Source of the DNA: Bugula neritina
Taxonomy: Eukaryota > Bryozoa > Gymnolaemata > Cheilostomatida > Bugulidae
Assembly (NCBI GenBank): GCA_964035545.1
Contig: OZ037772.1
Coordinates: forward strand, 1,453,001-1,517,000
Direction of reading: 5' to 3'
DNA: 64,000 bases
In this document: positions 11,134-22,200 of the stretch, one piece after another
How positions within the stretch are numbered: position 1 is the first letter of the stretch
Layout of the letters: the number at the start of each line of letters is the position of its first letter
The notes under the pieces: generated by a model
What the model saw: only the letters and a program-made list of their open reading frames with translations
Told to the model about the DNA's origin: nothing
Database searches by the model: none
Made by a program: the position numbers and the translations under genes

Positions 11134-11266
11134 GTTGGTGAATAGTATCTTTGTGGGGCTCACTGCTTGTGTGGGAGTTGTTTCCTCTGAAATATTTGGA
11201 GGTGTAGCTTGAGTTCCTTGCCTTGTGTTATCAGTTAGCCCCGCCTAGGTGTTTCACAGGTTATTA

Positions 11267-11772
11267 CAGGGTTGGGGTAATTGTAATTTGTAATTGTAAT
11301 TTGTTGTATTTAATTACATTTTTTCAAGTAATTGAATGTAATTTGTGATTGATGTATAAAAATGTAATTGTAATTGTAATTAATTACATATCTAATGTAA
11401 TTGATTTTTACAATTACATCTCAATTACTTCAAACTTTTAAATCTTAAGAAATTCATTCTTTTTTAACATGCCTACTGTTAAATAACAAGTTCAGGTTAA
11501 GTCAATGTAGTATAGTATCAGTGTTGAGAACAAAGGAGGTTCACCACTGTCAAAATTGCCCCTGCTAGTTGGACCCTAGAAGTGAAATTGCATAACTTCC
11601 ATTTGTCCTTTGTGAGAACAAAAGTAATTGTAATTGTAATTAATTGCTCTACAATGTAATTTTGTAATGTAATTAATTACATTTATTTCAACTGTAATTA
11701 TAATTGTAATTGACAAATTCTCATGTAACTGTAATTAATTACATTCACATGTAATTGACCCCAACAACCCTG
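11267..11772. mobile_element. hAT-like MITE in a collagen intron
   Basis: 506 bp with terminal inverted repeats CAGGGTTGGGGT and AGGGTTGTTGGGGTCAATTA (read inward from the right end). It is flanked by 8-bp near-identical target duplications (GGTTATTA at 11259-11266, GTTTATTA at 11773-11780). The ends, CAGGG start and 8-bp duplication fit the hAT superfamily. The body is made of ATTGTAATTGTAATTAATTAC-like words and has no coding capacity. Confidence 0.75.
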
Positions 11773-11787
11773 GTTTATTATGGAGCT

Positions 11788-12053
11788 CATACTTTTATTG
11801 TTCAAGGTCTAGATGTATTCTCGTCCACCATGTTTTTACTAGAAGTAAACTTTAATTCGGTAATAAGTTTAAAATAAATTGATTTTTCCTATTTTGCTGT
11901 TTATTGTTGCCTGAGTATTGTAATGAGAATATTAGCTTCACAATACCAGTGCAGCGATGTGATTGGTTTGACAATATCAATGCAGCGATGTGATTGGCTT
12001 GACAGTATCAGAGTAGTGATGTGATTGGCTACTCTGTTCTGTTCTGCAGGGCC
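11788..12053. repeat. Local duplication, downstream block
   Basis: Second copy of the intron block at 10,690-10,973, including the acceptor TTCTGTTCTGCAG. Here that acceptor is followed by non-coding sequence rather than a helix exon. Confidence 0.8.
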
Positions 12054-12090
12054 ATGCCTACTTGTATTATGTGTTAATCTTGTTTTGCAG

Positions 12091-12264
12091 TGAACAGAAA
12101 GGGATAATGGGTCCTAAAAGACACCCAGGATCTTACAGAACTGATGGAGAGGAAGGGTTCACCCGATGTTGATGGCCTGCCTGCTATATCCGGCAATCCT
12201 GGAGATGCAGGAGAAAGGAGACCACCTGGTTTCTCAGGAGATACCGGACTTTTTGGAGAACCAG
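12091..12264 (+). pseudogene. Collagen triple-helix exon with a frameshift
   Basis: Acceptor TTTTGCAG. Reads EQKGIMGPKRHPGSYRTDGE, then needs a one-base shift near 12,156 to continue GSPDVDGLPAISGNPGDAGE and RRPPGFSGDTGLFGEP to donor GTGATG. Gly is lost at several triplet positions. Confidence 0.7.
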
Positions 12265-12416
12265 GTGATGTTTATGCTCAATTGAGTTTAATCTGTCAAG
12301 TTATGTTGGGATCTTTTTCGTTTTCATTATTTTATGTTTGTTATGTGGAAAAGGGGAAAACTCTATCTCGAAGCATTTTTGTTTTTTCAGAGAGCTTTGG
12401 ATTATTTGATTATGGT

Positions 12417-12470
12417 CTACACAGGGGTGTAGACAAACTAAACTAGACAGGGGTGTAGACAGACTAAACT
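12417..12470. repeat. 26-bp minisatellite, copy 1 (about 2 units), left edge of duplication
   Basis: Units like ACAGGGGTGTAGACAGACTA. The same repeat is about 12 units long at 39,512-39,822. Homology between the two large copies starts here, so this marks the left boundary of the tandem duplication. Confidence 0.8.
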
Positions 12471-12670
12471 TACTACGAACTTATAACTACCCTGCGTCAT
12501 GCTGTCATGAGGTCTCTATTCTCTCCTATAATTTGACCTTTATTTAGCGAGCAGATTTCAAGTGGGCTATTCTATAGTGACCAGTCACACTGTTTATTAT
12601 AGCAACAGAGAAATCAAGTTGAAAACTAGTTGCACCTGTTGTGATGCTATCACTGGGTGCTTACCGGTAG

Positions 12671-12735
12671 AGACGGAGTACCTGGACCTGTTGAGATAGG
12701 ATATCAGGGTAAACAAGGAGATCAAGGTCCTGCAG
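12671..12735 (+). pseudogene. Collagen triple-helix exon, donor mutated
   Basis: Reads DGVPGPVEIGYQGKQGDQGP after acceptor CGGTAG, near-identical to 40,017-40,081. The following donor is CTAAG where copy 2 has GTAAG, so splicing from this exon should fail. Confidence 0.75.
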
Positions 12736-13085
12736 CTAAGAATTCGGAGTTAATCACTATTGTTTGTGTATTTCTATTCTTTTTAGGTATTCTATAATAT
12801 GCTGGGGTTGTCAGATTGATCTAGTGGAGTTACCTCCTCTTAAGTGAAAGATACTTTAATATTATAATTTGCTCATCAATCTGACTGATTAAAGCTACTG
12901 CTGTCAAAAAACAAGATTGTTGCAGTCTAAAAATTAACGCCAGCTATAAACTATACGCAGCAAATCTTTTAGCTTGGAGTAAATTGACCAATCTTTGATA
13001 ATCAATTTTAATTTTTTAGCTTTTATAGTATGGATGTTGATGAGTGTTGCTATAGTAACATGTTGGTTTCCTGTATGGATTGTAG

Positions 13086-13165
13086 TTTGAGTATCAGGCA
13101 AAGTTTTCCCGATTCAACTTCCTTCGAATTCACTCTGAGAGAGCAAAGCAAACCCTGACTCACAG
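13086..13165 (+). CDS. COLFI exon, copy 1
   Basis: Acceptor TTGTAG, donor GTAATA. Reads FEYQAKFSRFNFLRIHSERA then KQTLTH. The LRxxSxxAxQxxTY/H pattern is the conserved core of the fibrillar-collagen C-propeptide. The exon is open, but its upstream partners are deleted. Confidence 0.75.
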
Positions 13166-13326
13166 GTAATAGTCACTGCTAGCAGCTTATCAAATAGTCA
13201 CTAGTTGCTAGTCACCAGATATTAGTCCTCTACTATGTTGCTAGTCACTTGATAATCTGAACAATCACTGGCTTCTTCTTAAGCTGAGTGAGTTGTTGGT
13301 ATGACTGTTCTTTTTGCTGATTGTAG

Positions 13327-13462
13327 ATGTATAAACTCAGTGGCAGTACAAGATGCATGCGAAAGGAAGAATAAGTCAGTCATTTTATATACAGCTGGTG
13401 ATAAAGAATACACAGCGACAGATAGCAGGTCCCAATATTCCGTGCTGCAGGATTTTTACAAG
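13327..13462 (+). CDS. COLFI exon, copy 1
   Basis: Reads (R)CINSVAVQDACERKNKS then VILYTAGDKEYTATDSRSQY and SVLQDFYK. The CxNSVA start is the hallmark after the TY motif. The Cys at the exon end in copy 2 (QDDCK) is Tyr here, removing a conserved disulphide position. Confidence 0.75.
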
Positions 13463-13575
13463 GTATCTAAATCTGACCTATATACTGTAAATCTGACCTA
13501 TATAGTGTAAATCTGACCTATAAAGTGTAAATCTGACCTATATAGTGTAAACCTGACCTATATAGCATAAATTCG
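13463..13575. repeat. 20-bp tandem repeat after a splice donor, copy 1
   Basis: About five units of ATCTGACCTATATAGTGTAA directly after the donor. Counterpart at 43,533-43,630. Confidence 0.8.
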
Positions 13576-13739
13576 ACCTGCACTTGAACATGATTGCGAT
13601 AGTTGCATTTTTTTTATATTGATATACAATATAGCTTGCCTTTGAGGCTTTTTAACAACTACTCATGAGTTCAACCCAAAAGCCACTTTGATTTCTGTGC
13701 AAGTTTAGAGTTTTGAGTTTGCCGTCTGCCATTTTGTAG

Positions 13740-13888
13740 TATTCCAAATACCATCAGAAGCTCTGACAGTGATTGAGATTGACACCAAGACCCCCACCCA
13801 CTTGCATATTAATGACATTGCTCCTGGTGACATCAGGACCACCCACAAAGAGTTTGGGGTTCAGCTTGGAGAAGTCTGCTTTTCATAG
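13740..13888 (+). pseudogene. Terminal COLFI exon, copy 1, frameshifted
   Basis: Homologous to the open exon at 43,790-43,936, but two extra bases near 13,750 shift the frame and give TGA at 13,764-13,766. The text beyond still aligns (HINDIAPGDI..., stop TAG 13,886-13,888). There are also replacements within the normally invariant LPIIDIAP motif. Confidence 0.8.
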
Positions 13889-14629
13889 ACTCATATCTAA
13901 CAACAGTTTTATTTGTCTGATTTGTAAGACTGTTCCTGATTAGATAATTAGTGGCCAATCAGAGAATGCAATCAATGTTTGGTTGGCTGAGACCAGCAGT
14001 CTGATTTTTATATAACCTAATTTTAAATGAAAGATTTGATTACTCTAAATAAATTTATCTGAGACTTCCAAGGCAGTGATGGTGATTTTTGTACATATAA
14101 ATTTGAAGGAGTTTAGCTATAGAGTTTATGCTGTTTTTTTAATTATTCCACCATAACCTGAGATTGTGAGTAGTAATTCTAGAATGAGATAGGGAGGGTG
14201 TTATGCCCCTCCCTGTGATTTTATATATTTAGAAATTGTTGTTGATTTAGTAATTCTGTTGGTGCTACATTTTTGAATTAATTTAATCCAATCATTTCTT
14301 TAATATTGCAAAATATATTTTACCATACAGCACTACACAATTTATTTCTCAGCTTGTAAATTTCACCATCAAAATTATTATAGTACTAAAGTTGGTCACA
14401 GATTTCTGATAAGCTGCAGTTTTCAGATCTGATTATTTATCCTATTCATCCTGAAATGAGACATTGTTAGTTTAAAATGGAATTTTACATATATTTTAGT
14501 TACTTAGTTCCAACTGTGTTGACCATATGAACATTTTAAATTTTACTTTGGCTGCTATGAAGTATATAAGCAAATGGCATTAAGTTATTAATATATAATA
14601 AGGTTTGCAAAGACTTAATATACCAAGCA

Positions 14630-14960
14630 ACTGTGACAAGACATGCCAATAACTCCAGCCAATCATACATAGGACTTTGTTCAACTACCTTCAAAGCCAG
14701 ACTCAGCAACCATAAAGCCTCTTTCCTACATGCAGATAAAGCCAACAACACACAACTCAGCAGACACATCCGGGATTTAGAACAAAAACAACACGAAATT
14801 CAGCCTAAAATGGATCATTTTAAAAATTTGTAAATCATACTCAAAACCTAATCAACAGATGTAACTTATGTAGCTATGACAAATATGTAATTTTGAAACA
14901 ACCGGAGTTATCCACTCTCAACAAACGCAACGAGCGAAGTGTGAGAATTCCATGCTAGTG
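14630..14960 (+). mobile_element. Penelope-like element remnant with GIY-YIG endonuclease region, copy 1
   Basis: The frame reads TRHANNSSQSYIGLCSTTFK then ARLSNHKASFLHADKANNTQ and LSRHIRDLEQ, followed after a frameshift by KICKSY and by CNLCSYDKYVILKQPELSTL. The YIG motif with the downstream LYEKxxI..PELSTLNKR signature is the C-terminal GIY-YIG endonuclease of Penelope-like retroelements. The reverse transcriptase part is absent. The satellite at 15,139 begins roughly 180 bp downstream. Confidence 0.75.
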
Positions 14961-15138
14961 ACCTGCCACACACAGTGCGTGTGTTGCGAGTGCAAAATAT
15001 TATTAGCAAATGATGTTAGCGTTAAACTTTACTGCTCGCCTACAGACGTTTGTTTTTAAACAGCGTCACCGGGCAAAGTAATTTGGATATTATAAAAGCG
15101 GAAATGTAAAATATATAAAACTGTTTTAATTCAGCTCA

Positions 15139-15628
15139 GTATATTATGTCATACAGCATATTATGTTATACAGTATATTATGTTATACAGTATATTATGT
15201 TATAGAGTATATACTATGTTATACAGTATACTCTGTTATACAGCATATTATGTTATACAGTATATTATGTTATACAGTATATTATGTTATACAATATATT
15301 GTGTTATAATACAGTGTATAATGTTATACAGTATATTACGCTATACAGCATATTATGTTATACAGTATACTATGTTATACAGTATATTATGTTATACAGT
15401 ATATACTATGTTATACAGTATACTCTGTTATACAGTATAATTATTATGTTATACAGTATACTCTGTTATACAGTATACTATGTTATACAGTATATACTAT
15501 GTTATACAGTATACTATGTTATACAGTATATTATGCTATACAGTATACTATGTTATACAGTATACTATGTTATACAGTATATTATGTTATACAGTATATT
15601 ATGTTATACAGTATACTGTATACTGTCA
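15139..15628. repeat. 17-bp satellite, copy 1 (about 29 units)
   Basis: Tandem units of ATGTTATACAGTATACT with A/T swaps at the last positions. Because 17 is not a multiple of 3 and no unit frame contains a stop, all plus-strand frames stay open and read MLYSILCYTVYYVIQY over and over. There is no evidence of a real gene. Confidence 0.95.
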
Positions 15629-15779
15629 TTGAGCTGGTTTACAGTGAAGGATGATTTGCTAAATTTTGTGTTTTTATATAAGATAGGATTCCTTCAATTA
15701 ATATGCTAATGGTTAGGAATCAGCAAATAAACTGCCTTGACCTGCAAAGTGACCTACAATGTGCAGCTTGTCAAAACCC

Positions 15780-16040
15780 AAGTCAAACTTAAGCAAGCTG
15801 CAGCACAAATTCACCAGCTTCAGCCATAATATTAATAATTGAACTGCTTTGTGCTTTTTACATGCATAATATAATAATCATAATCTTATTATTATAATCA
15901 AATATACTAGAACAAATATAGACTTCTATTGTATATTATGCCTATCATTCATAAATTGCACTTTTAGAAAAAGGGGAACTTAATAGTAAACAGTTATGGA
16001 AGGGGAGATGATATGGCATGAAAAAGGTTTGGAACCACTG
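15780..16040 (-). mobile_element. hAT-like MITE fragment, family A, inverted copy
   Basis: Ends with GGTTTGGAACCACTG, the reverse complement of a CAGTGGTTCCAAACC terminus. Its interior is the reverse complement of 19,572-20,083 (GCTGCAGC...AATATTAATAATTGAACTGC). The left end is truncated or unclear. Counterpart at 47,820-48,082. Confidence 0.65.
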
Positions 16041-16560
16041 AGCTAAACGAACCACCATACCTCTACCATAGCATCACATCCCTCTGCCATCTTGATTGCA
16101 GCCTGCCAATTAAGAAAATTCAGGATTAACCAGAGATTCAGTGATGTCGCTGAATATGCTAGTACTAAACAGCTCAACTTAAACAAAATAAATATATTTT
16201 ACATAATGAAAGTACAAACAAAAAGATGCAAGTGCTAGCTGACACTCAAGACTACTGATAAGAGACAAATTTCTTGTAGATATTTTGCTACTATAGAGGA
16301 CATTGACGTTATCGGTATATTTGTAATTTGAAAATATACATTCTAAATTAGCTCAATTGAAAAATATGTACACTTCCTGCCCTGGATAATTTTTTAGATT
16401 TCAACCTAAGAGTTGTCTATCTTCGACACAATATAGCGATCGGCTCACTGAATGCAACATTTCTTTCACGTGATTATTATAGAGCTTTGTATCGACCTTT
16501 GTAGTCGAGTGACGTGTAATAATCCTTCTGCGCGCAGAACTTCCTCGTTATTTTGGTTTT

Positions 16561-16702
16561 ATTGTGCCTCATCTAAGTTACTACTTACTAGTAATAAATA
16601 CTAGTTACCAAGTTTCTTACCAGTTTACAGACTGACACTATTGACTCTCGTGAGGTGAGAACAGTTTGAGTTATCTCATCATTTCTCAAATTAATCAGGT
16701 AC
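16561..16702 (+). promoter_or_regulatory. Putative first non-coding exon/promoter of TRIM-like gene, block 1
   Basis: A conserved block with CTCTCGTGAG followed by a consensus donor GTGAGA (16,655). The coding exon of the TRIM-like gene starts right after an acceptor (TTTTACAG at about 19,061), which implies an upstream 5' UTR exon. This block is the best candidate and is repeated at 17,235 and in copy 2 at 48,609. Upstream at about 16,470-16,550 lie TGACGT and a CG-rich CTGCGCGCAG, plausible promoter elements. Confidence 0.4.
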
Positions 16703-17234
16703 CCGTACTTTAATACTTGCAGTTAGATTTACTATTTTACTTTTAGTTTTAGTATTTACTATTTAAGTATTTTAGTATTTAGTATTTTACTATTTTAATT
16801 CTAGATTTACTTTTACTTTTAGTTTTAGTTTTACTTTTAGCCTTTAGGCTTTAGGTTTAAGTCTAGGCTTATAACTTATATAATATCAATATAGGATTAA
16901 GCTTAAGACTACGTTATATTTAAATTATAAGTTATATAAATTAAAATTCTTACAGTTAATGTTATAATGTTAATTAAATATAATTGTTTCTCTTTCAGTC
17001 TTTGATTTGAAATTTACAATAGACATAGTAATACCATAGCTCATAGGCATATGATCTATAATTAATTAATTATAATGATTTATCGAGTAATATAAATATG
17101 AATATCGTATTAATAATACTAAATTTATTATTATTATAAAAAATTTAATCGACTTCAAGTTTAGGTTCAAGTTTTAATACTAAAAAAATTGATCTACTAG
17201 TAGTAGTACTAGTACTACTACTACTACTATTCAT

Positions 17235-17355
17235 ATTGTGCCTCATCTCAGTTACTAGTTACCAAGTGTCCGACCAGTTTACTGACTAACACTATTGACT
17301 CTCGTGAGGTGAGAGCATTTTGAGTCATCTCATCATTTCTCAAATTAATCAGGTA
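17235..17355 (+). promoter_or_regulatory. Second copy of the putative first exon/promoter block
   Basis: A direct repeat of 16,561-16,702 with a short internal deletion (TAATAAATACTAG missing) and the same CTCTCGTGAG/GTGAGA donor at 17,309. It could provide an alternative start. Copy 2 has only one such block. Confidence 0.4.
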
Positions 17356-19060
17356 CTTTACTACTTACAGTTTCCGTTAGATTTACTAATTACTTTGTCT
17401 TTTAGACTAAGAGTACTACAATATGACTATGAGTATGACTATGAGTATAGACTATAGTGTATACTATTACTATTAGTATTAGTATTAGTATTAGTATTAC
17501 TATTATAATTTGTATTGTTGTATGAGTAATTAGTATTATCTTCTTTCACTCATTGCACTACATTTACTATAAGTATAAGTATAATTATAACTATAAACTT
17601 AAAGTGTAAGTTACTATATTAATATTACTGCACTACTATAACTGTCAGTATTACTTTTAGCGTTACAGTTGGTCTTACTGCCAGTGCCAGGTCTGCTACC
17701 AACATCATTAAATTTATTTATAATGATAATATTGCCATTGGTGATTATCACACAATATTATTGATTATCGACATAGCTCGACTTTGTTAAGTCAATATTT
17801 AACAAGTTGGTTTTATAATACTAATACCAATAGGTTTATTATAACCAGTGAGTCGCTTATTTTTACTTTGTGAATTTATGATTGTAGCATTTTCATACTT
17901 ATAATATTTATTGCAAATTTTTGAATTAATGTTACACTTACTCAATTTGAATATCAGAATATCTTACCACTGGCACTAGTCAGTTATTAATTAATGACAG
18001 TGCATAGTGATCACTGCATGTGATACATTGTCATACCCTGCACATCCCAATGCACTGCCCTTCTGGATTCATTGTGAATAGCGTATTCGGTTGGCTTATA
18101 TTATTTTACTCAGCTTTGATTATACAACTAACACGTACTGCACTGCTCTAATTTATGTAACAATGCTTGCTAGTTGCTGCTATCTTTACCTCTATATTTC
18201 TGTCATTCAAAAACTAACATAATTACATAATAGGTACATAATTGGAATTTGACTATTCTATAAATTACTGAGAATATATGGTTAGCCACATTTATATGAT
18301 GTACTCTTGTTGTAGACATAAAATATGAGGTTAGTGTTAATAAATCATTTGCTAGGTAAGAGTGTAGAATAAATAATTGACTAGAGATGAGTGTAGAAGC
18401 TGCCAACTCATGAAACAACTACACCTGATCTAACAGAAGCACAAACATGTTAAATTAGTTTGTTTCACACCACCATAGTTTCTATTAGATGATTAGAATA
18501 GCAAACTAGCCGTTGATGGCATGTTTCCTGGCTGGTCGAAGGATTAGCCAATGCATCACCAATATTCCAGAGATGTTAAAATAAGTTTTTTAATTTAGAT
18601 TATTAAGATAACAAATAATTTTTAACACCCAGCACAAAATATTTTATGAGACTATGTTTTCTCCCACTGCTATGTTTCCCCCTGTTTTGTGTCTTAGCGT
18701 GAGCCCACTCTACATATTAGAAACACTTGATTAGTGATGTTCAATAGAAGTAGAATAATAGTGTTCACTGAAGCACACAACATTGCTTCATATTTACTGT
18801 ATGTGGAGTTTGAGTCACCAGCAATAAACTATTCAGTGATTACAAAGGAAACAATACAGCCTTTGTTAGAGAGTTAAAGCTGTGAGCTCAGCATGTTGTA
18901 GCTGGCTATCATGTATACCAGTGTTATTAACTGCCTTTGTTTAACATTATTTTTCACTTTATTTTGTATGGTTTGTTGTTAATGGTTAAGTCTTTGATTT
19001 GGAAACCTTCACAGATGTGGTGTGAAATATTATGCTAAGAGTATGTGCATCTTTTACAGG
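17356..19060. other. Presumed 5' UTR intron of TRIM-like gene, copy 1
   Basis: AT-rich sequence with simple ATTAGT- and TACTA-like runs up to about 17,700, then non-repetitive sequence. I see no coding signal on either strand. Much of it is preserved in copy 2, with a deletion of several hundred bases there. Confidence 0.5.
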
Positions 19061-19082
19061 ATTTCCTTATTATATAACCAAG

Positions 19083-19264
19083 ATGGCAGAATCCAGAGTC
19101 GTGAAAAAGAGACTCAACAATTCGTATCGCTGTGGGTACTGCTCGCAGTACTTCAACAAACTTGAAGATCCCAGAACTCTGCCCTGTCTGCATGTGTACT
19201 GCATGAGATGTTTGAAGACTGACATAGGTGGTAGGAAGGATCATATTAGATGTGCTTATTGTAG
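19083..19264 (+). CDS. TRIM-like copy 1, exon 1: RING finger
   Basis: Starts MAESRVVKKRLNNSYRCGYC, then PCLHVYCMRCLK and RCAYC, a complete C3HC4 zinc-ligand set. Donor GTGAGT. Only one residue differs from copy 2 (Lys9 to Arg). Confidence 0.85.
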
Positions 19265-22200
19265 GTGAGTTACAGTACATAACACAATATATCATGTCAT
19301 AGGCTTGCGTATGATTTTCTCACTATCATCTAGGAGTTGTCTGATCTGTGTCTATGAAAAGCAAACAATACTGTATATTCTATGTGAACTCTGGTTACTA
19401 ACTTGTGGAGTGTGTGGATATCTTTTCATCAGGTAGAGAAAGTAACTGTTATGTAGATTGCACCATCAGCTGTCCTCTCTTGTTGATTTGTGGTGCCGTT
19501 GGATGTCATGGGAGTCAGGTTGTCTCCCCATTATATTATTTTGTTCTCGTACAGTACAATACTTGTTAGAGCAGTGGTTCCCAACCTTGTTCATACCATT
19601 CCCACTTTTATACATGTTTACTATTAAGTCCCCTCCATTTCGTCAATCGGAAATTTTTATGACTGTCATAATGATAATATAGATTACTATGCAATATTTT
19701 TCCTATTACATTTGAATATAATATAATTATTTCTGATAATTATATTATGCATGTGTAAAACACAGAGCAGTTCAATTATTAATATTATGGCTGCAGCTGA
19801 TGATATTGTACCAGCTTGCTTTCAAACCTTCCACCCCAACCCCTAAACCCCAACCCCAATATTGTAATTAAAAACACATTCATGTAGAAGTAGACTGAGA
19901 TGGCAGAACTGGTTAAATAGATAAGCTAAGATGAATGCTTATAGATATACATGTACATGTAACTTGCAAGAGCTCAAAAGTCTTCAACAAACTGCTTGAA
20001 ATTTTCAAAATCGAAATCCAGGCTCCCCCTAAAATGCCCAAATTCCCTCTTATAGGGGGATTCTCCCAGGTTGGGAACCACTGTGTTGAATTGACTTGTG
20101 TTTACTATCTTCTTTCCTGTGATTAGAAACATGTATGATGTTGTCATGACAACAGAGTTGCTGTGGCACAAAGTACAGTTTACTAGTATGTAGTGATTGT
20201 GTAGTGAGAGTGGAGTGTCTGGTTATTGTCCCTGGTTATGTGTGATCTGTAAGGAGTAGAATTATATTATTTTAATATAATGTTGAGAGAGGTACTTTTA
20301 TAATGGCAGTTTGCTCAATAGCTTTAGTTCTATTGCGATAGACTCATAGCTCTGGAGTCTAGCAGCTGTTACTATTACCACTAGCTGTTCAAAATTCTGC
20401 CAACATCCGGGCTGCCAAAGCATAATAGCCATTGACAAGGCCAAGCAGTCACTAGGAAATTATTTGACTAAAGAGCAGGTCTTATGACAATTAGTAGTCA
20501 GTCCCTTAGACAGGAATCAGTGATTCTGTGACCTATTTAGTTAAATCCAATGCTGACCTTTTGATTGATTATTAGATAGCCATCACAATTTTATTTGGTA
20601 CAATATAATGTTATGGGGTGTCAATCAGTGTCTAATATAGTCTGTGAATTGAGTGTCTCCTTTAGCTTTGATGAGTTGATTACTTCTTCTACCATCAGTC
20701 AGTTGTATTGAGTGTTACTTTGTATTGAGTCATGAATAGTGTTGAAGATTTGGGCCTATATTATGCCAACCCCCCCCCTCTGACTTAGACTGAGACCCAA
20801 CCTGCTGCACATACATAGTAGTACTACACTGAAGATAGTTAACATGTGTATATATCATATACATATATATATATATATAACATAATTATATATATACATG
20901 CATATATCATCCTACTAGTAATGGATTACTAAGTACAAGTTATCCTATGACTCACTCTTCTTATGCTAGCTGCACGAGATAGACAACACTCACACGTGAC
21001 ACGAACTCACAGTGCACTAGCTCTTGACACATTGCCAAGGATGATGAAATGACAGTTTCGCGCCACTCCTAGCAGTTAGAGTGGCAGGGAATAGTTGTAG
21101 TATGTTGTAGTATTGGATCCTCAGAATTCACTCCTCAGTAATTAGTTGCATTGCACAAACTTGCAACAATAGTGAATAATTATTGACAATATGGCCTCCA
21201 CTTAGTAGTAAACTAGTAATTTATCTATCATTTTACAATACAAGTTACAGTTGAGTCTATTTGTTGAGTAGCAGTTCTTTGTCATGAGTGACTATTTTCC
21301 AGCATATTAGTACATAATATAGTCAAGTGTGTTTTTGTGATAGCCTGTGGTCTATATAATGAATGTGTGTTGATGAGTGATGAGTATTTATTTGAGTATT
21401 TGTCAAGGACACAGCTGTGTGTGTGGATGGAGTATTTCATTACTTGAGATATACTAAACACAGCTAACACAGATAACATACTGATTGCTATATATTGTAG
21501 GAAAGATCACTATGACATCACAGATCCCACAACACTACCAGTAGCTCAGCATGGAGACCCCTTAGAATACAAGTCTCCACCCAAACCTGCACCCATTCCC
21601 TGCGATGTGTGTAAAGGTGGAACACAAGCTGCTGTGTTTTGTCTTGAGAGTCAAAAAAAGTTGTGTCAGCAGCATCAAGAAGTGAGTCTTTCTTATATAA
21701 TTTCTCAAGATTAGTTACTAAACCAGTTCTGGTTTGTATGTAGAATATTATTGAAAAGAAATGTTGAGTCTGTGTGACTTTTTATACTAAACACACAGTT
21801 TCACAGTGCAGTGAGTCAACTATGACAGACTTGTTGGTGAAAATACAACCAACTAAACTGTTGACCTTTATTATACAGAATCACAGGGAGCTGATGGGAG
21901 ATAGACATCAGTTTATTGACATTGAGGTCTACAGAGCTTCTCCCCAAAGATATACTATCACTGAATGTGAACATCATAAAGAGGAACAGCTGACAGAAGT
22001 GTGTTCCAAGTGTCACCAGATATTCTGTATGAGATGTGATATGAGGACTGGCTGTAAGGATAAGACAGGTATTTACTTGCTGTTTCTATTTCTGTAGAAA
22101 GAAACTGGGAAATATTACAAGAACCTGTTTATTATTTTATTATTAAAGTGAGTTATGCAACAGTAAAAGAGGAAGTCAGTTTGTCAGCATTAGGGTTTGT

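Larger units (their letters stand above)
9244..13888 (+). pseudogene. Fibrillar-collagen gene, copy 1: 5' part present, helix mostly deleted, C-propeptide broken
   Basis: Fibrillar procollagens are secreted trimers with an N-terminal module, a Gly-X-Y helix and a C-propeptide (COLFI) that drives trimer assembly. Putative exons: 9244-9512, 9737-9823, 10125-10201 and 10488-10631 (unknown/Cys-rich), 10974-11133 and 12091-12264 (degenerate Gly-X-Y), 12671-12735 (Gly-X-Y), 13086-13165, 13327-13462 and 13740-13888 (COLFI). Relative to copy 2, about 2.9 kb carrying seven helix exons and the first COLFI exons is gone between 12,800 and 13,020. The last exon has a 2-base insertion leading to TGA, a donor is mutated GT to CT, and helix glycines are replaced by Cys, Arg, Asp and Glu. 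The damage says non-functional. The first four exons are assigned by position only. Confidence 0.75.

Noticed and set aside
19032-19082. Upstream in-frame ATG of the TRIM-like gene (MLRVC...)
   Set aside because: It lies 5' of a good acceptor (TTTTACAG), and the intervening sequence looks like intron. MAESRVV is in better context and conserved in both copies.
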